Source: Bacteroidota bacterium (GTDB taxonomy: Bacteria; Bacteroidota; Bacteroidia; Bacteroidales; Porphyromonadaceae). Taken from it: DNA of 64,000 bases. Within the stretch, counting starts at the first letter, position 1; every line of letters begins with the position of its first letter. Location: the NCBI GenBank assembly GCA_023396255.1, contig JAEWWU010000007.1:53608-117607 (forward strand), written 5' to 3'. The translations under genes were made by a program, and so were the position numbers. Of this stretch, positions 54,848-63,491 are shown one piece after another. The notes below the pieces were generated by a model, which had not been told where the DNA came from, ran no database searches, and saw only the letters and a list, made by a program, of their open reading frames with translations.

Positions 54848-55771
54848 ATGACAAAAGTTCTTATCGCCACAGAAAAACCCTTTGCAGCATCTGCAGTTCA
54901 GGGCATCAAAAGGATCTTGGATACCGAAGGATTTGAAACCATCCTACTCGAAAAGTATACTGAAAAGGGACAACTCCTCCAAGCTGTTACCGATGTAGAT
55001 GCCATCATTATCCGTAGTGATGTTATAGATAAGGAAGTATTTGATGCTGCCAAGAATCTCAAGATAGTAGTGCGTGCCGGCGCAGGATATGACAATGTGG
55101 ACCTTACCGAAGCCACATCTCACAATGTTTGTGTAATGAATACTCCCGGGCAAAATTCAAACGCTGTGGCCGAATTGGTTATGGGCTTACTGGTCTTCAA
55201 TGCACGCAACCGCTTCAATGGGAAATCCGGTAGTGAACTCAAAGACAAGAAGATTGGAATCTTGGCTTACGGAAATGTTGGACGCAATGTGGCTCGCATA
55301 GCCAAAGGTTTTGGTATGGAAATCTATGCCTACGATGCCTTTGTTAAACCTGAGGCTATTAAAGAATCGGGAGCTGTTCCTGTTCTCTCTGTTGCCGAAC
55401 TATTCGAAGTTTGCGATGTTGTTTCTCTCCACGCTCCAGCAACTCCGGAAACGGCCAAATCCATCAATTATGACCTTTTGAAAAAGATGCCTAAAGGTGG
55501 AATTGTTATCAACTCTGCTCGCAAAGAGATCATCGATGAAGAAGGTATTCTCAAAGCTCTTCAAGAAAGGACCGATCTCTCGTACATTACAGACATTATG
55601 CCTGCCAACCACGACCAGATGGTAGAAGCCCTAGGAGATCGCTATTTCTCTACCCCAAAGAAGATGGGAGCTCAAACAGCCGAAGCAAACAACAATGCCG
55701 GACTTGCAGCCGCACATCAAATTGTTGGCTTCATAAAGAACGGAGAAGAACGTTTCAGAGTAAACAAATAA
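54848..55771 (+). CDS. serA: D-3-phosphoglycerate dehydrogenase
   Basis: First step of serine synthesis, NAD-dependent oxidation of 3-phosphoglycerate. The 307-residue short form has no ACT regulatory domain. RAGAGYDNVD is the substrate-binding block, GILAYGNVGRNVA (about 137-149) the NAD motif, and the catalytic Glu and His lie in the usual places, though the C-terminal HxxG signature is less canonical (MPANHDQMVEALGD). Other D-2-hydroxyacid dehydrogenases look alike, but the serC neighbour decides the call. Confidence 0.93.
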   Translation: MTKVLIATEKPFAASAVQGIKRILDTEGFETILLEKYTEKGQLLQAVTDVDAIIIRSDVIDKEVFDAAKNLKIVVRAGAGYDNVDLTEATSHNVCVMNTPGQNSNAVAELVMGLLVFNARNRFNGKSGSELKDKKIGILAYGNVGRNVARIAKGFGMEIYAYDAFVKPEAIKESGAVPVLSVAELFEVCDVVSLHAPATPETAKSINYDLLKKMPKGGIVINSARKEIIDEEGILKALQERTDLSYITDIMPANHDQMVEALGDRYFSTPKKMGAQTAEANNNAGLAAAHQIVGFIKNGEERFRVNK

Positions 55772-55801
55772 CTTCTCATTTACCAAATTCGATGGAAACA
55801 G

Positions 55802-55859
55802 AAAAGCCGGTCATACAGAAAAGACATTACATTGTTCACCTGAAGAGACCGGCTTTTTT
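55802..55859 (+). terminator. Rho-independent terminator after serA
   Basis: AAAAGCCGGTC pairs with GACCGGCTTTT over a long 34-base loop, followed by TTTTTT. The DUF1015 gene begins 32 bases later, so either some read-through occurs or it has its own promoter. Confidence 0.75.
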
Positions 55860-55891
55860 CGACTGTACAAACCAACATAATAAGTAAATAT

Positions 55892-57139
55892 ATGGCAAGA
55901 ATAAAACCTTTCAGAGGCTTTCGTCCTCCCGTAAATCTTGTAGAAAAAGTATCTTCACGCCCTTATGATGTGCTTAGTAGCGAAGAAGCTAGAGCCGAAG
56001 CTGAAGGCAATGAAATGTCTCTCTACCACATCATTAAGCCAGAAATAGACTTCCCAATCGGAACAGATGAACACGATGAGCGTGTCTACACCAAAGCTGC
56101 CGAAAACTTCAAAATGTTTAAGGATGAGGGTTGGTTGGTACAAGACAACAAAGAAAATTATTACGTCTATGCCCAGACAATGAATGGGAAAACTCAGTAT
56201 GGTTTGGTTGTCGGTGCTTGGGTAGAAGATTATATGAACGGTGTTATCAAGAAGCACGAGCTAACTCGTCGTGACAAAGAGGAGGACCGTATGAAGCACG
56301 TACGCGTAAACAATGCCAATATGGAACCCGTTTTCTTTGCCTACCCTGAAAACAACGAATTGGATGGCATTGTGGCTCGTTATACCGCCGAAAAACCTAT
56401 CTACGACTTCGTCGCTAATATTGATGGCTTTGGGCATAAATTTTGGATCATAGATCAAGAAGCCGACATCAAACGCATCACCGAGATATTTGCAACATTC
56501 GATGCTCTCTACATTGCAGATGGTCACCATCGCTCTGCTGCAGCTGCATTGGTAGGTGCTGAAAAAGCAAAAAATAACCCCAATCACAAAGGAGACGAAG
56601 AGTACAACTACTTTATGGCTGTATGCTTCCCAGCCAACCAACTCACAGTTATAGACTACAACCGAGTTGTAAAAGATCTTAATGGATTGAGCAAAGAAGA
56701 TTTTCTAAACAAGCTACAAGAGAATTTTACTGTAGAACTCAAAGGGGCTGACACATATACTCCTGCAAAATTGCACAATTTTGCTCTCTACCTCGAGGGT
56801 GAGTGGTATTCTCTTACCGCAAAACCGGGCACCTACGACGACAACGACCCTATTGGAATTCTCGATGTGACCATTTCTTCAAATCTGATTTTGGACAATA
56901 TTTTGGGCATCAAGGATCTTAGATCAGATAAGCGTATCGACTTTGTCGGAGGTATTCGCGGACTTGGTGAGCTCAAGAAACGAGTAGATAGCGGAGAAAT
57001 GAAGGTTGCCTTGGCTCTCTATCCCGTAACTATGAAACAGATTATGGATATTGCAGATACGGGCAACATTATGCCTCCCAAGACTACTTGGTTCGAACCT
57101 AAGCTTCGTTCCGGTATCGTAGTACACGAATTGGTATAA
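55892..57139 (+). CDS. DUF1015 family protein
   Basis: A 415-residue member of DUF1015, a family conserved with serA/serC in Bacteroidetes and clostridia. Typical parts are KPFRGFRPP at the start, RPYDVLS, the GxxGYGHKFWIID-like centre, IADGHHRSAAAALVG near residues 208-222 and the RGL stretch near 350. Activity unproven; homologues have been proposed to be SerK-like kinases acting on serine. The IADGHHR motif with adjoining Arg fits a phosphate-handling enzyme; this is inference. Confidence 0.88.
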   Translation: MARIKPFRGFRPPVNLVEKVSSRPYDVLSSEEARAEAEGNEMSLYHIIKPEIDFPIGTDEHDERVYTKAAENFKMFKDEGWLVQDNKENYYVYAQTMNGKTQYGLVVGAWVEDYMNGVIKKHELTRRDKEEDRMKHVRVNNANMEPVFFAYPENNELDGIVARYTAEKPIYDFVANIDGFGHKFWIIDQEADIKRITEIFATFDALYIADGHHRSAAAALVGAEKAKNNPNHKGDEEYNYFMAVCFPANQLTVIDYNRVVKDLNGLSKEDFLNKLQENFTVELKGADTYTPAKLHNFALYLEGEWYSLTAKPGTYDDNDPIGILDVTISSNLILDNILGIKDLRSDKRIDFVGGIRGLGELKKRVDSGEMKVALALYPVTMKQIMDIADTGNIMPPKTTWFEPKLRSGIVVHELV

Positions 57140-57540
57140 AATTTATAGAAAGAAAAATATCCTTCTGTATAAGGTACTCTGCACAAAGGAATAGATTATT
57201 CTCTTTGTGCAGAGTTTTTTATTTTCAAAACAATCACTTAAAGAGTTAAAAAGTTTAACGCAAGGAATTTGATTCCTTAAAAATCAAGAAATCAACCTCT
57301 GGAGTCAAAAGACATTACAAGACATTTATTTCGACTTCAAACATAGCTTCCTTGCCTACTCAATTCTTTTCCTCAACATACGAAGTGCTTTGATGAAACT
57401 GCCCTCTAGCCTCTACTAAACAGCATCCAACATACGTAAGCCTTGAAACATTCCTGCTTCAAGGCTTACGCTCGCCACTTATTTGCTAGCAAAGATTGGT
57501 AAACTACTGTGCAAATGGCATTCTCTTTCTGCAATAAACT
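57140..57540. other. Intergenic region between convergent genes
   Basis: Holds the terminator at 57176-57221 and a separate perfect 12-bp hairpin at 57436-57469 (GTAAGCCTTGAA with TTCAAGGCTTAC, 10-base loop) with no T-run on either strand. No gene is seen. Confidence 0.6.
57176..57221 (+). terminator. Rho-independent terminator after DUF1015
   Basis: ACTCTGCACAAAG pairs with CTTTGTGCAGAGT (13 bp), 15-base loop, followed by TTTTTT. Strong on the plus strand. Confidence 0.9.
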
Positions 57541-59490
57541 TTAGTTCACCACCACCGTTTGGCACACTGTTCTACCACTATGTAAACGAATCATTACAAA
57601 GTAAATCCCGGAAACCAATTGTTCCGTAGAAGGTATTATGGACTCAGACTCTGCTACCTTCTGCCCCTGTACATCGAAAACGCGAATAGTAGCAACCTCT
57701 TCTTGCCCGGCTAATTGCCATTGCTCTCCTCTACTGATGTCTGACGGATAAAGATATATCGGCTGCAAATTGGGTTGTTCCTGAAGAGAATTGATTTTTC
57801 CGTCCACATAAAGGTCAAAAAATCCCGAAACCAGCGTAGGGGGAAAATCTAAATCTGTATGCTCACCATCTGCATCTCCTCTGAAAGTTCCCGGGTCCAC
57901 ATTCAAAACCTGTTGTTCTCCCTCTTGCTCGGTGGCCCGATACCAACGTTTGAGCAAACGAGGAGAGATAAAGCCGTGCAAACAAGCTGTGCGCATATCG
58001 GATTGCAAACTTGGTATATTCTTATTGATCAAGGTTTTGGTCGATATGAAGCAAACATAACGATGTGCCTCTTTTTCAGAAATATTCTCAAGTCTTAGCT
58101 GTGGTTTATTGGCATTGGGAACCGGTTCCATAGTGGTCATATTATACCATTGATAGGTCTCATCTCCCAAAAGAGGTCCTCCATAAGAGGCATCTAAAGT
58201 GACAACATCTCCACTATTCTTACTGATTTTTTGTGTATTTGAGTATGGTTTCTGCATTCCAAAACGAAAATTCACGTTCTGATTTCGGGCAAAACTTGCC
58301 CACCCCTTATAATCGACAAAAGAATATCGATTATTTCGAACATCAAGATTATCAAAATCTTTGAGTTTCTTGTAGATAGTGGGGGTTTTGCCACTCAACT
58401 CGTTATTCGAAAGAGAGGCCTTGACCAAACTCTTGGAAGTGGACCATTCTTCGGGCAAAGTACCGGTCAATTGGTTATGACTAAAATCTATATCCCACAA
58501 AGCAGAACCAAGCTGTTTGGGCAAGGTTCCCGATAAATTGTTATGACTTAAATAAAGAGCTTCCAAAACATCTAATCCGGAAAGATCTTCGGGTATAGAA
58601 CCTGTAAATTGATTATGACTTAATGCTATTCTATTCGCATTGTGCAACGACGTTATCCATTCGGGAAATTCTCCTGAAAATTTATTCTCAGAAAGATAGA
58701 ATCGACCTATGGCATACTGATCCGACATATCTTTTGCCCCCAAATTGATACAGGCGCTCAAATCCGGTATCGTACCGGACAATCTATTAACCTGCACTGA
58801 GAATACCCGTAAATTGACACACTTTGCCAAAGATTCAGGAAGAACTCCTTCGAGCAAATTAAAAGAAAGATCCAAATACCACAGATGTGTACACTTGCCT
58901 ATCTGATTCGGAATAGACCCCTTGAAACCGGAAAAACTCCCCTCAAAGTACTCCAATTTTGGGAAGCGAGACAAATCGGGTAATAGGGCATCTACGTGAG
59001 CAATGAGCTTTCCCTTGCCGTCTAAAACTATGAGATTGGAAAGATCTAGTATTTTTAGATTTTGTAGAGAATAAAACTCCGGCAATGTTCCGGTCCAAAG
59101 ATTACTTCCCAACAATAATGCTTCCAATTTGATGAGGTTGTTAAATTCGGACGGAATTGTTCCCTCCAATCCATTGACCGATAGGTCTACAAAAACTAAT
59201 TCCGGCAAATCCGTAAAGAAACTTTTCGGCAAAGAACCGGTAAGCCCCACCTTACTCAAAGAAATACCTACAACGTGATCATTTTCTATAATCACCCCAA
59301 ACCAATCCTTTACGTTTCCCTTCAGATTCCACCGATAATCCGATACCCAGGTAGTCTCCCCTCCGGTTGCTTTATAAAAAGCCTCCAAAGCCATCCGCTC
59401 TTTTTGGGGAATAGACTGCGAGTGGGACTTCGTCACCCAACAGAATGCGCCTAAGAATGCGACAAAAAAGATATTCAAAATTTTTCTCAT
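57541..59490 (-). CDS. Leucine-rich-repeat protein with T9SS C-terminal domain
   Basis: A 649-residue secreted protein. A signal peptide (about 1-25, ending HSQ) is followed by a cap (about 28-85) with the WN-Gxxx-DW pattern of plant-type LRR proteins, then about twelve LRRs (about 70-395) of the form LEALYLSHNNLSGTLP. An Ig-like or SRCR-like beta domain follows (about 410-510), and the last 75 residues are a T9SS C-terminal domain ending in TVCQTVVVN. The repeats resemble plant receptor LRRs rather than BspA. It would be a surface or released ligand-binding protein. No promoter was recognised upstream. Confidence 0.88.
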   Translation of the reverse strand: MRKILNIFFVAFLGAFCWVTKSHSQSIPQKERMALEAFYKATGGETTWVSDYRWNLKGNVKDWFGVIIENDHVVGISLSKVGLTGSLPKSFFTDLPELVFVDLSVNGLEGTIPSEFNNLIKLEALLLGSNLWTGTLPEFYSLQNLKILDLSNLIVLDGKGKLIAHVDALLPDLSRFPKLEYFEGSFSGFKGSIPNQIGKCTHLWYLDLSFNLLEGVLPESLAKCVNLRVFSVQVNRLSGTIPDLSACINLGAKDMSDQYAIGRFYLSENKFSGEFPEWITSLHNANRIALSHNQFTGSIPEDLSGLDVLEALYLSHNNLSGTLPKQLGSALWDIDFSHNQLTGTLPEEWSTSKSLVKASLSNNELSGKTPTIYKKLKDFDNLDVRNNRYSFVDYKGWASFARNQNVNFRFGMQKPYSNTQKISKNSGDVVTLDASYGGPLLGDETYQWYNMTTMEPVPNANKPQLRLENISEKEAHRYVCFISTKTLINKNIPSLQSDMRTACLHGFISPRLLKRWYRATEQEGEQQVLNVDPGTFRGDADGEHTDLDFPPTLVSGFFDLYVDGKINSLQEQPNLQPIYLYPSDISRGEQWQLAGQEEVATIRVFDVQGQKVAESESIIPSTEQLVSGIYFVMIRLHSGRTVCQTVVVN

Positions 59491-59574
59491 CTTTTGTACT
59501 CTTTTATTAAATTAAGGAGAAATCGAAGAAGAGTCTTGCTATTCTTCTCTTCTCCGGTTTGTTACAAAACTCTC

Positions 59575-61974
59575 CTATCGAGCTATAATAATCTTACATG
59601 ACTTTCCATCCACTTTAATAACATAAAAACCATTCGGTAAAGCCACTTTATTTACTCCCTCATTGGCAGATCCTTTGTAGAGACAAAAACCAGAAAGATC
59701 TATTATTTCAAAACAAACAGCTTCAATCGATTCGTTATAAACGACACAATTTTCTCCATCTGAATACACACGTACCACTTGTGGTTGTTCTATCTCTTGT
59801 ACAGTGACGAGAGATTTATCTACAACGATAGATGTAAAGCGACTCCAAACCTCTGCTTCCTGATATGCAGCTTTATGTTCCTCTGTTGGAATTCGAAGAG
59901 GGATATTCTTGTACACTTCCTCTGAAAAAATGGTTTCTTCCACAGCTGCTGGAGCAATGCCCAAACAAGCGATGCGAACTAAAGAAGAGCAGCCCAAAAA
60001 GGCGTATCCTTTTACCTCTTTCACCTCTTCGGGGAAAAGAATTTCGGCAACAGAGGCACAATTAAAGAAAGCTTGTTTCCCAATATCAGAGACCGCCTTC
60101 CCTAAAACAAGCTTCTGAACGCTTATACAATTGTTGAATGCAAAATCCGGAATAATTTCTACTCCATCCGGAATTACGATCTCGGTTAAAGACGAACAAC
60201 CATCGAATGCACTTTCTTCTAAAACAGTAAGCGTTTGGGGTAAGGCAAAATTTTTGAGTGCTGCACATCTAAAGAATGCCTCTTCTCCGATAGAAGTAAC
60301 CTCCTTGGGCATCTCTACTTCGCTCAAGTTGAAACATCCGCTGAAGAACGATGATGGTATTACTTTCAAGTTTTGGGGCAAAATCACTTTCTGAACGGTT
60401 GCACAACCTATTGTGGCTGTTTCAAAGGCATCTCCCTGTTGTTGTTGAATTCCGGAAAGGTCAATACTCCGCAAACGTGGCAAAAGAGAAAAAGCCTCCA
60501 TATCCCCCTTCGTTAATATCCCCGAAAGCTTCACTCCAACAATGGCAAGGGGATTTTCTTTTTCCAAAATGGACTCCAAAGATTCCTTGTCAGATAAAGT
60601 GGCTTCTAATACTTTTCCCTCTTCTATTTTCTTTAAATTTTCCCAACCATTGGCTTTTGCATATCTCTCTTTGCTCCCCTCCGGAACGTAGAGAACAAAA
60701 TCTTCCATAGATTTTAAATTTTCTATCCACTTGGCTTCATCTTCTTTCTCAAACAGGTAAGGCTCTACCGCACTGATATCAATCCATTTTAAAGAAGAAC
60801 ATCCACCAAAGAGAGCCTCACCAAAGACTCTAACATTAGCTCCCATAATAACATCTTCCAACTGTTCGCAACGGGCAAATGCTCCATAATTAAGCTCCTG
60901 TACACTTTCCGGTAAAACAACCGAGGTCAGTGCTGTATTGGCAAATGCTCCCCCCATAATAATTTTAAGATGAGCAGGTAACACAATAGATTTGAGAGAT
61001 TTGCAATTATTAAAAGCCAAACCTCCTATCTTTTCCAATCCCGCAGGTAAAATAACCTCTTCTAAAGACTTACAGTCAAAAAAGACTTCATCTCCAATAG
61101 CCTTAAGATTTGCTCCATTGAAAGTGATTCCTTCAATCATCTCACACCCCTTGAACACCTCTCTCCCAATACTCCGTAACAAATAGGGCAATTCTAATTG
61201 CCCCGAAAGAGAACTACAGTCTCTAAAGGCACCATCCCCAATAGAAACCATCATTTGGGGAAGTTGAATCTGTCCCAAAGCAGTACAACCTTTAAAAACA
61301 TTTGCCTTGAGTTCCTTGATACCGATAGGTAACTCTATTTCTTTCAAAGCAATACAAGCATTAAAAGCAGAACTGCCCAATTCGCTCAAAGATTCGGATA
61401 ATTCTATCTCGACCAATGCTGAACAATGATCAAAGGCGGACGATCCTATTTTAGTCACTCCCTCCGGGATAGTTATTTTCTCCAATCCGGAACAATATCC
61501 CAGAGCCATTTCTCCAATCTCGACTAGAGTTTCCGGAAATTCCAACACAGTGATCTTCTCTGCATTTTGCAAACTTCTAGCTCCCAATTTCTCAAGGGAA
61601 GAAGGCAGCACGATGCTCTCTATGCTCTGTGTCAAAGGAGAATCGAACAGAAATTTTTCCGGTAAAACATTCGCCACAGTTTGTATCTCATCGTCAAATG
61701 GACCAGCAATATATTTTCCACCGACAACAATGGTTACCTCCTCCAAAGACAAAGATTTCACTTTCGACAGCTGTCGCAATGCTCCAAAATCGGTCGCATT
61801 AAGCTCTCCTTCAATGGTCAAATTCTCTATATCTGTGTGCTCTTTGAGCAACTCTGATAGTGTTCCCGCCTTAGCTACTTTCAAAACAATAGGATCTTCA
61901 GCAGCCCACAAGGAGCCACTAATCAACAAGGCAACACAAAGAAAAGAAAAGAAAATCGTAAAAAACCTCTTCAT
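59575..61974 (-). CDS. BspA-like leucine-rich-repeat (LRR_5) surface protein with T9SS tail
   Basis: A 799-residue secreted protein with a signal peptide (MKRFFTIFFSF..., about 1-25) and some 20 LRR_5/BspA repeats (about 60-420 and 475-690) of the form AFxxCSSLxxIxLPxxVxxIG. An insert (about 390-450) is an SKERYAKANGWENLKKI-type linker common at ends of BspA blocks. The last 75 residues are a T9SS C-terminal domain. BspA-type repeats bind fibronectin and fibrinogen and promote coaggregation in oral Bacteroidetes. The frame extends to an ATG at 62019, but a TATCTTTG -7 box overlaps that region (62017-62024), so 61974 is the true start. Confidence 0.88.
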   Translation of the reverse strand: MKRFFTIFFSFLCVALLISGSLWAAEDPIVLKVAKAGTLSELLKEHTDIENLTIEGELNATDFGALRQLSKVKSLSLEEVTIVVGGKYIAGPFDDEIQTVANVLPEKFLFDSPLTQSIESIVLPSSLEKLGARSLQNAEKITVLEFPETLVEIGEMALGYCSGLEKITIPEGVTKIGSSAFDHCSALVEIELSESLSELGSSAFNACIALKEIELPIGIKELKANVFKGCTALGQIQLPQMMVSIGDGAFRDCSSLSGQLELPYLLRSIGREVFKGCEMIEGITFNGANLKAIGDEVFFDCKSLEEVILPAGLEKIGGLAFNNCKSLKSIVLPAHLKIIMGGAFANTALTSVVLPESVQELNYGAFARCEQLEDVIMGANVRVFGEALFGGCSSLKWIDISAVEPYLFEKEDEAKWIENLKSMEDFVLYVPEGSKERYAKANGWENLKKIEEGKVLEATLSDKESLESILEKENPLAIVGVKLSGILTKGDMEAFSLLPRLRSIDLSGIQQQQGDAFETATIGCATVQKVILPQNLKVIPSSFFSGCFNLSEVEMPKEVTSIGEEAFFRCAALKNFALPQTLTVLEESAFDGCSSLTEIVIPDGVEIIPDFAFNNCISVQKLVLGKAVSDIGKQAFFNCASVAEILFPEEVKEVKGYAFLGCSSLVRIACLGIAPAAVEETIFSEEVYKNIPLRIPTEEHKAAYQEAEVWSRFTSIVVDKSLVTVQEIEQPQVVRVYSDGENCVVYNESIEAVCFEIIDLSGFCLYKGSANEGVNKVALPNGFYVIKVDGKSCKIIIAR

Positions 61975-62666
61975 AATAATTCTATTATTTTTTATGATAA
62001 TAAATACTATATACCACAAAGATATGAATTTAAGCGTGAAATAATAACACCTATATAGTATATAATTAACTAAAAGAACAAATTAGAAGAGCCCCAAAAG
62101 ATAATTTTTCCAATCTTTTACAACGAAAATGTTGATAATTTTCACACTCTCACACAAGAATAAATTTCGCCTAAACTTCTCCATTTTTTTGTAAAACGAC
62201 CCTTTTTATCCATTGGAAATCAGATCCTTCCTTACCCTTTTGAAATCTCTCTTAGGGTAATTCTATCAATCTTTCAAGGGCAAAAAAACGAAGTTCCTAT
62301 TTCGAATCGATGAAATGCACCTTAAAGGATTAATGGAGAGCAACAAATGTTCCTCAATTTAGAAAAAAAATAACTCCACAAAGTATTCTCGAAAAAAAAC
62401 ATCACCACCAGTATAGCTCTACAATATGATCTTGCCTATCTATGCCTGCACAAAATAGTCCAGTTGTGTCGTGCGGACATTTCACACCATATCAGAGCCA
62501 CAAGTACGCACTTAGAGAAAAGGGGGTGAAACAGGCGGTTTGTGCTTGTACATTTGCCTGCGATTTCCTGCTGTTTTCCTTGATTTCATCGGGTCTTAGG
62601 ACAAGGATTTCGCCTGCATACATTTGCACCGAAAAGAGAAAAACGACAATTAAAAACGATATTGAT
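61975..62666. other. AT-rich region and leader of the mobile-element HTH gene
   Basis: From 61975 to about 62440 it is very AT-rich, with a TATCTTTG -7 box at 62017-62024 (minus strand) for the BspA-like gene and otherwise no gene. From 62440 to 62666 composition turns less AT-rich. TACATTTGC occurs twice (62549-62557 and 62619-62627) as -7-like boxes before the HTH gene. This looks like foreign, mobile-element leader DNA; no direct repeats marking ends were found. Confidence 0.5.
62017..62024 (-). promoter_or_regulatory. Possible -7 box for the BspA-like gene
   Basis: TATCTTTG on the minus strand, with a start near 62012 and a leader of about 38 bases to the ATG at 61974. No TTG is found 19-21 bases upstream. 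Confidence 0.45.
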
Positions 62667-62939
62667 ATGAGATTTACCGCCATCGACACCCCCGCTTGAG
62701 AGGAACTGAAAAAGAGCATCGAAGAGTTGGCTCTTTGTATGCGAGAACACTTCGGAACGAAGCCCGAACTCCCCGACCTGTTGCACAACGGAGATGTGTG
62801 CCGAATACTGAACATCAGCAAACAAACGCTCCAGCACTATCGGGACAAGGGCATTATTCCCTACACCCAAATCGCGGGGAAAATCCTCTATCGTCTCTCA
62901 GACATCAACCGACTGCTGCAAGAGAATCATCGGGGATAA
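62667..62939 (+). pseudogene. Mobile-element excisionase-like HTH protein with an in-frame stop
   Basis: From the ATG at 62667 the frame reads MRFTAIDTPA, then TGA (62697-62699), then EELKKSIEELALCMREHFG and onward to the stop at 62939. The second part (about 80 residues) has the helix-turn-helix DVCRILNISKQTLQHYRDKG followed by IPYTQIAGKILYRLSDI, matching the HTH_17 or MerR-like excisionase/regulator proteins of Bacteroidetes conjugative transposons. TGA in place of TGG or another sense codon breaks it at codon 11. A restart at TTG 62727 or ATG 62739 would leave the HTH whole, so the remaining protein may still be made. No integrase lies in the window. Confidence 0.65.
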
Positions 62940-62996
62940 ATCATACAATTTATTCTTTGTCATCTGTCATCATTCCACCTTTTCCGGAAAGTAGGT

Positions 62997-63491
62997 TTAC
63001 TCATTGCAAAATCTTTCCCATGTGATGGGGAATCTCTTTTTCGTATCTTCTATGAGTTTCTGAAGAAAATTCTCATCCTTACTATGTAAATGAGGCTTTT
63101 TCTCTTGGTCAAATTCTTGAAATACTTCTTCTCGCTGTTGAGGAGTAAAACCATAGAAAGAAGTGTGCCAAAGACAGCAAGCAGCTATCTCTGGCAACGA
63201 GGCTGTTACTTCAGGTTCTATTACTACCTCTTTGGATAAAGCCTCTTCCCACTCGCAGCCTTCAATATTATAAGCATCTAAAAGGGGACTTTCATCCTCT
63301 TCCCATTTCGTCATTGTAATGATACAAGGTTGTTCCGACTCATCTACCTGTGGAATGAGCCGGCGTAGCAATTTATGATGAGAGCGGAACAACTCAAGCA
63401 TTCGAGGAGTAGCCATATCGGGATAAAGCAGTGCTATATGTGGTTCTATCTTTTCAAAAGAAATAGAACAAAGCAGTTCTTTAAGCGTCAT
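62997..63491 (-). CDS. Hypothetical protein, unrecognised
   Basis: A 164-residue acidic soluble protein without signal peptide or membrane helices. It begins MTLKELLCSISFEKIEPHI and has many Glu/Trp/His residues, such as WEEDES, CLWHTSFYGF and FDQEKKPHLH. Similar openings are found in uncharacterised Bacteroidetes proteins (possibly DUF6557); I cannot confirm that. The start overlaps the end of the gene upstream by 11 bases, so the two are coupled and probably work together. Location next to a broken mobile-element gene suggests accessory DNA. Confidence 0.7.
   Translation of the reverse strand: MTLKELLCSISFEKIEPHIALLYPDMATPRMLELFRSHHKLLRRLIPQVDESEQPCIITMTKWEEDESPLLDAYNIEGCEWEEALSKEVVIEPEVTASLPEIAACCLWHTSFYGFTPQQREEVFQEFDQEKKPHLHSKDENFLQKLIEDTKKRFPITWERFCNE

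Noticed and set aside
57541..61974. Regular repeats that might suggest a CRISPR or tandem DNA array
   Set aside because: The periodicity is at protein level (LRR units); DNA copies are diverged and no spacers are present.
61550..62044. 164-codon plus-strand frame
   Set aside because: Antisense to the BspA-like repeats and signal peptide; composition follows the repeats.
62492..62821. 109-codon minus-strand frame overlapping the HTH relic
   Set aside because: Antisense to the HTH gene and its leader; the HTH motif on the plus strand is clearly the coding one.
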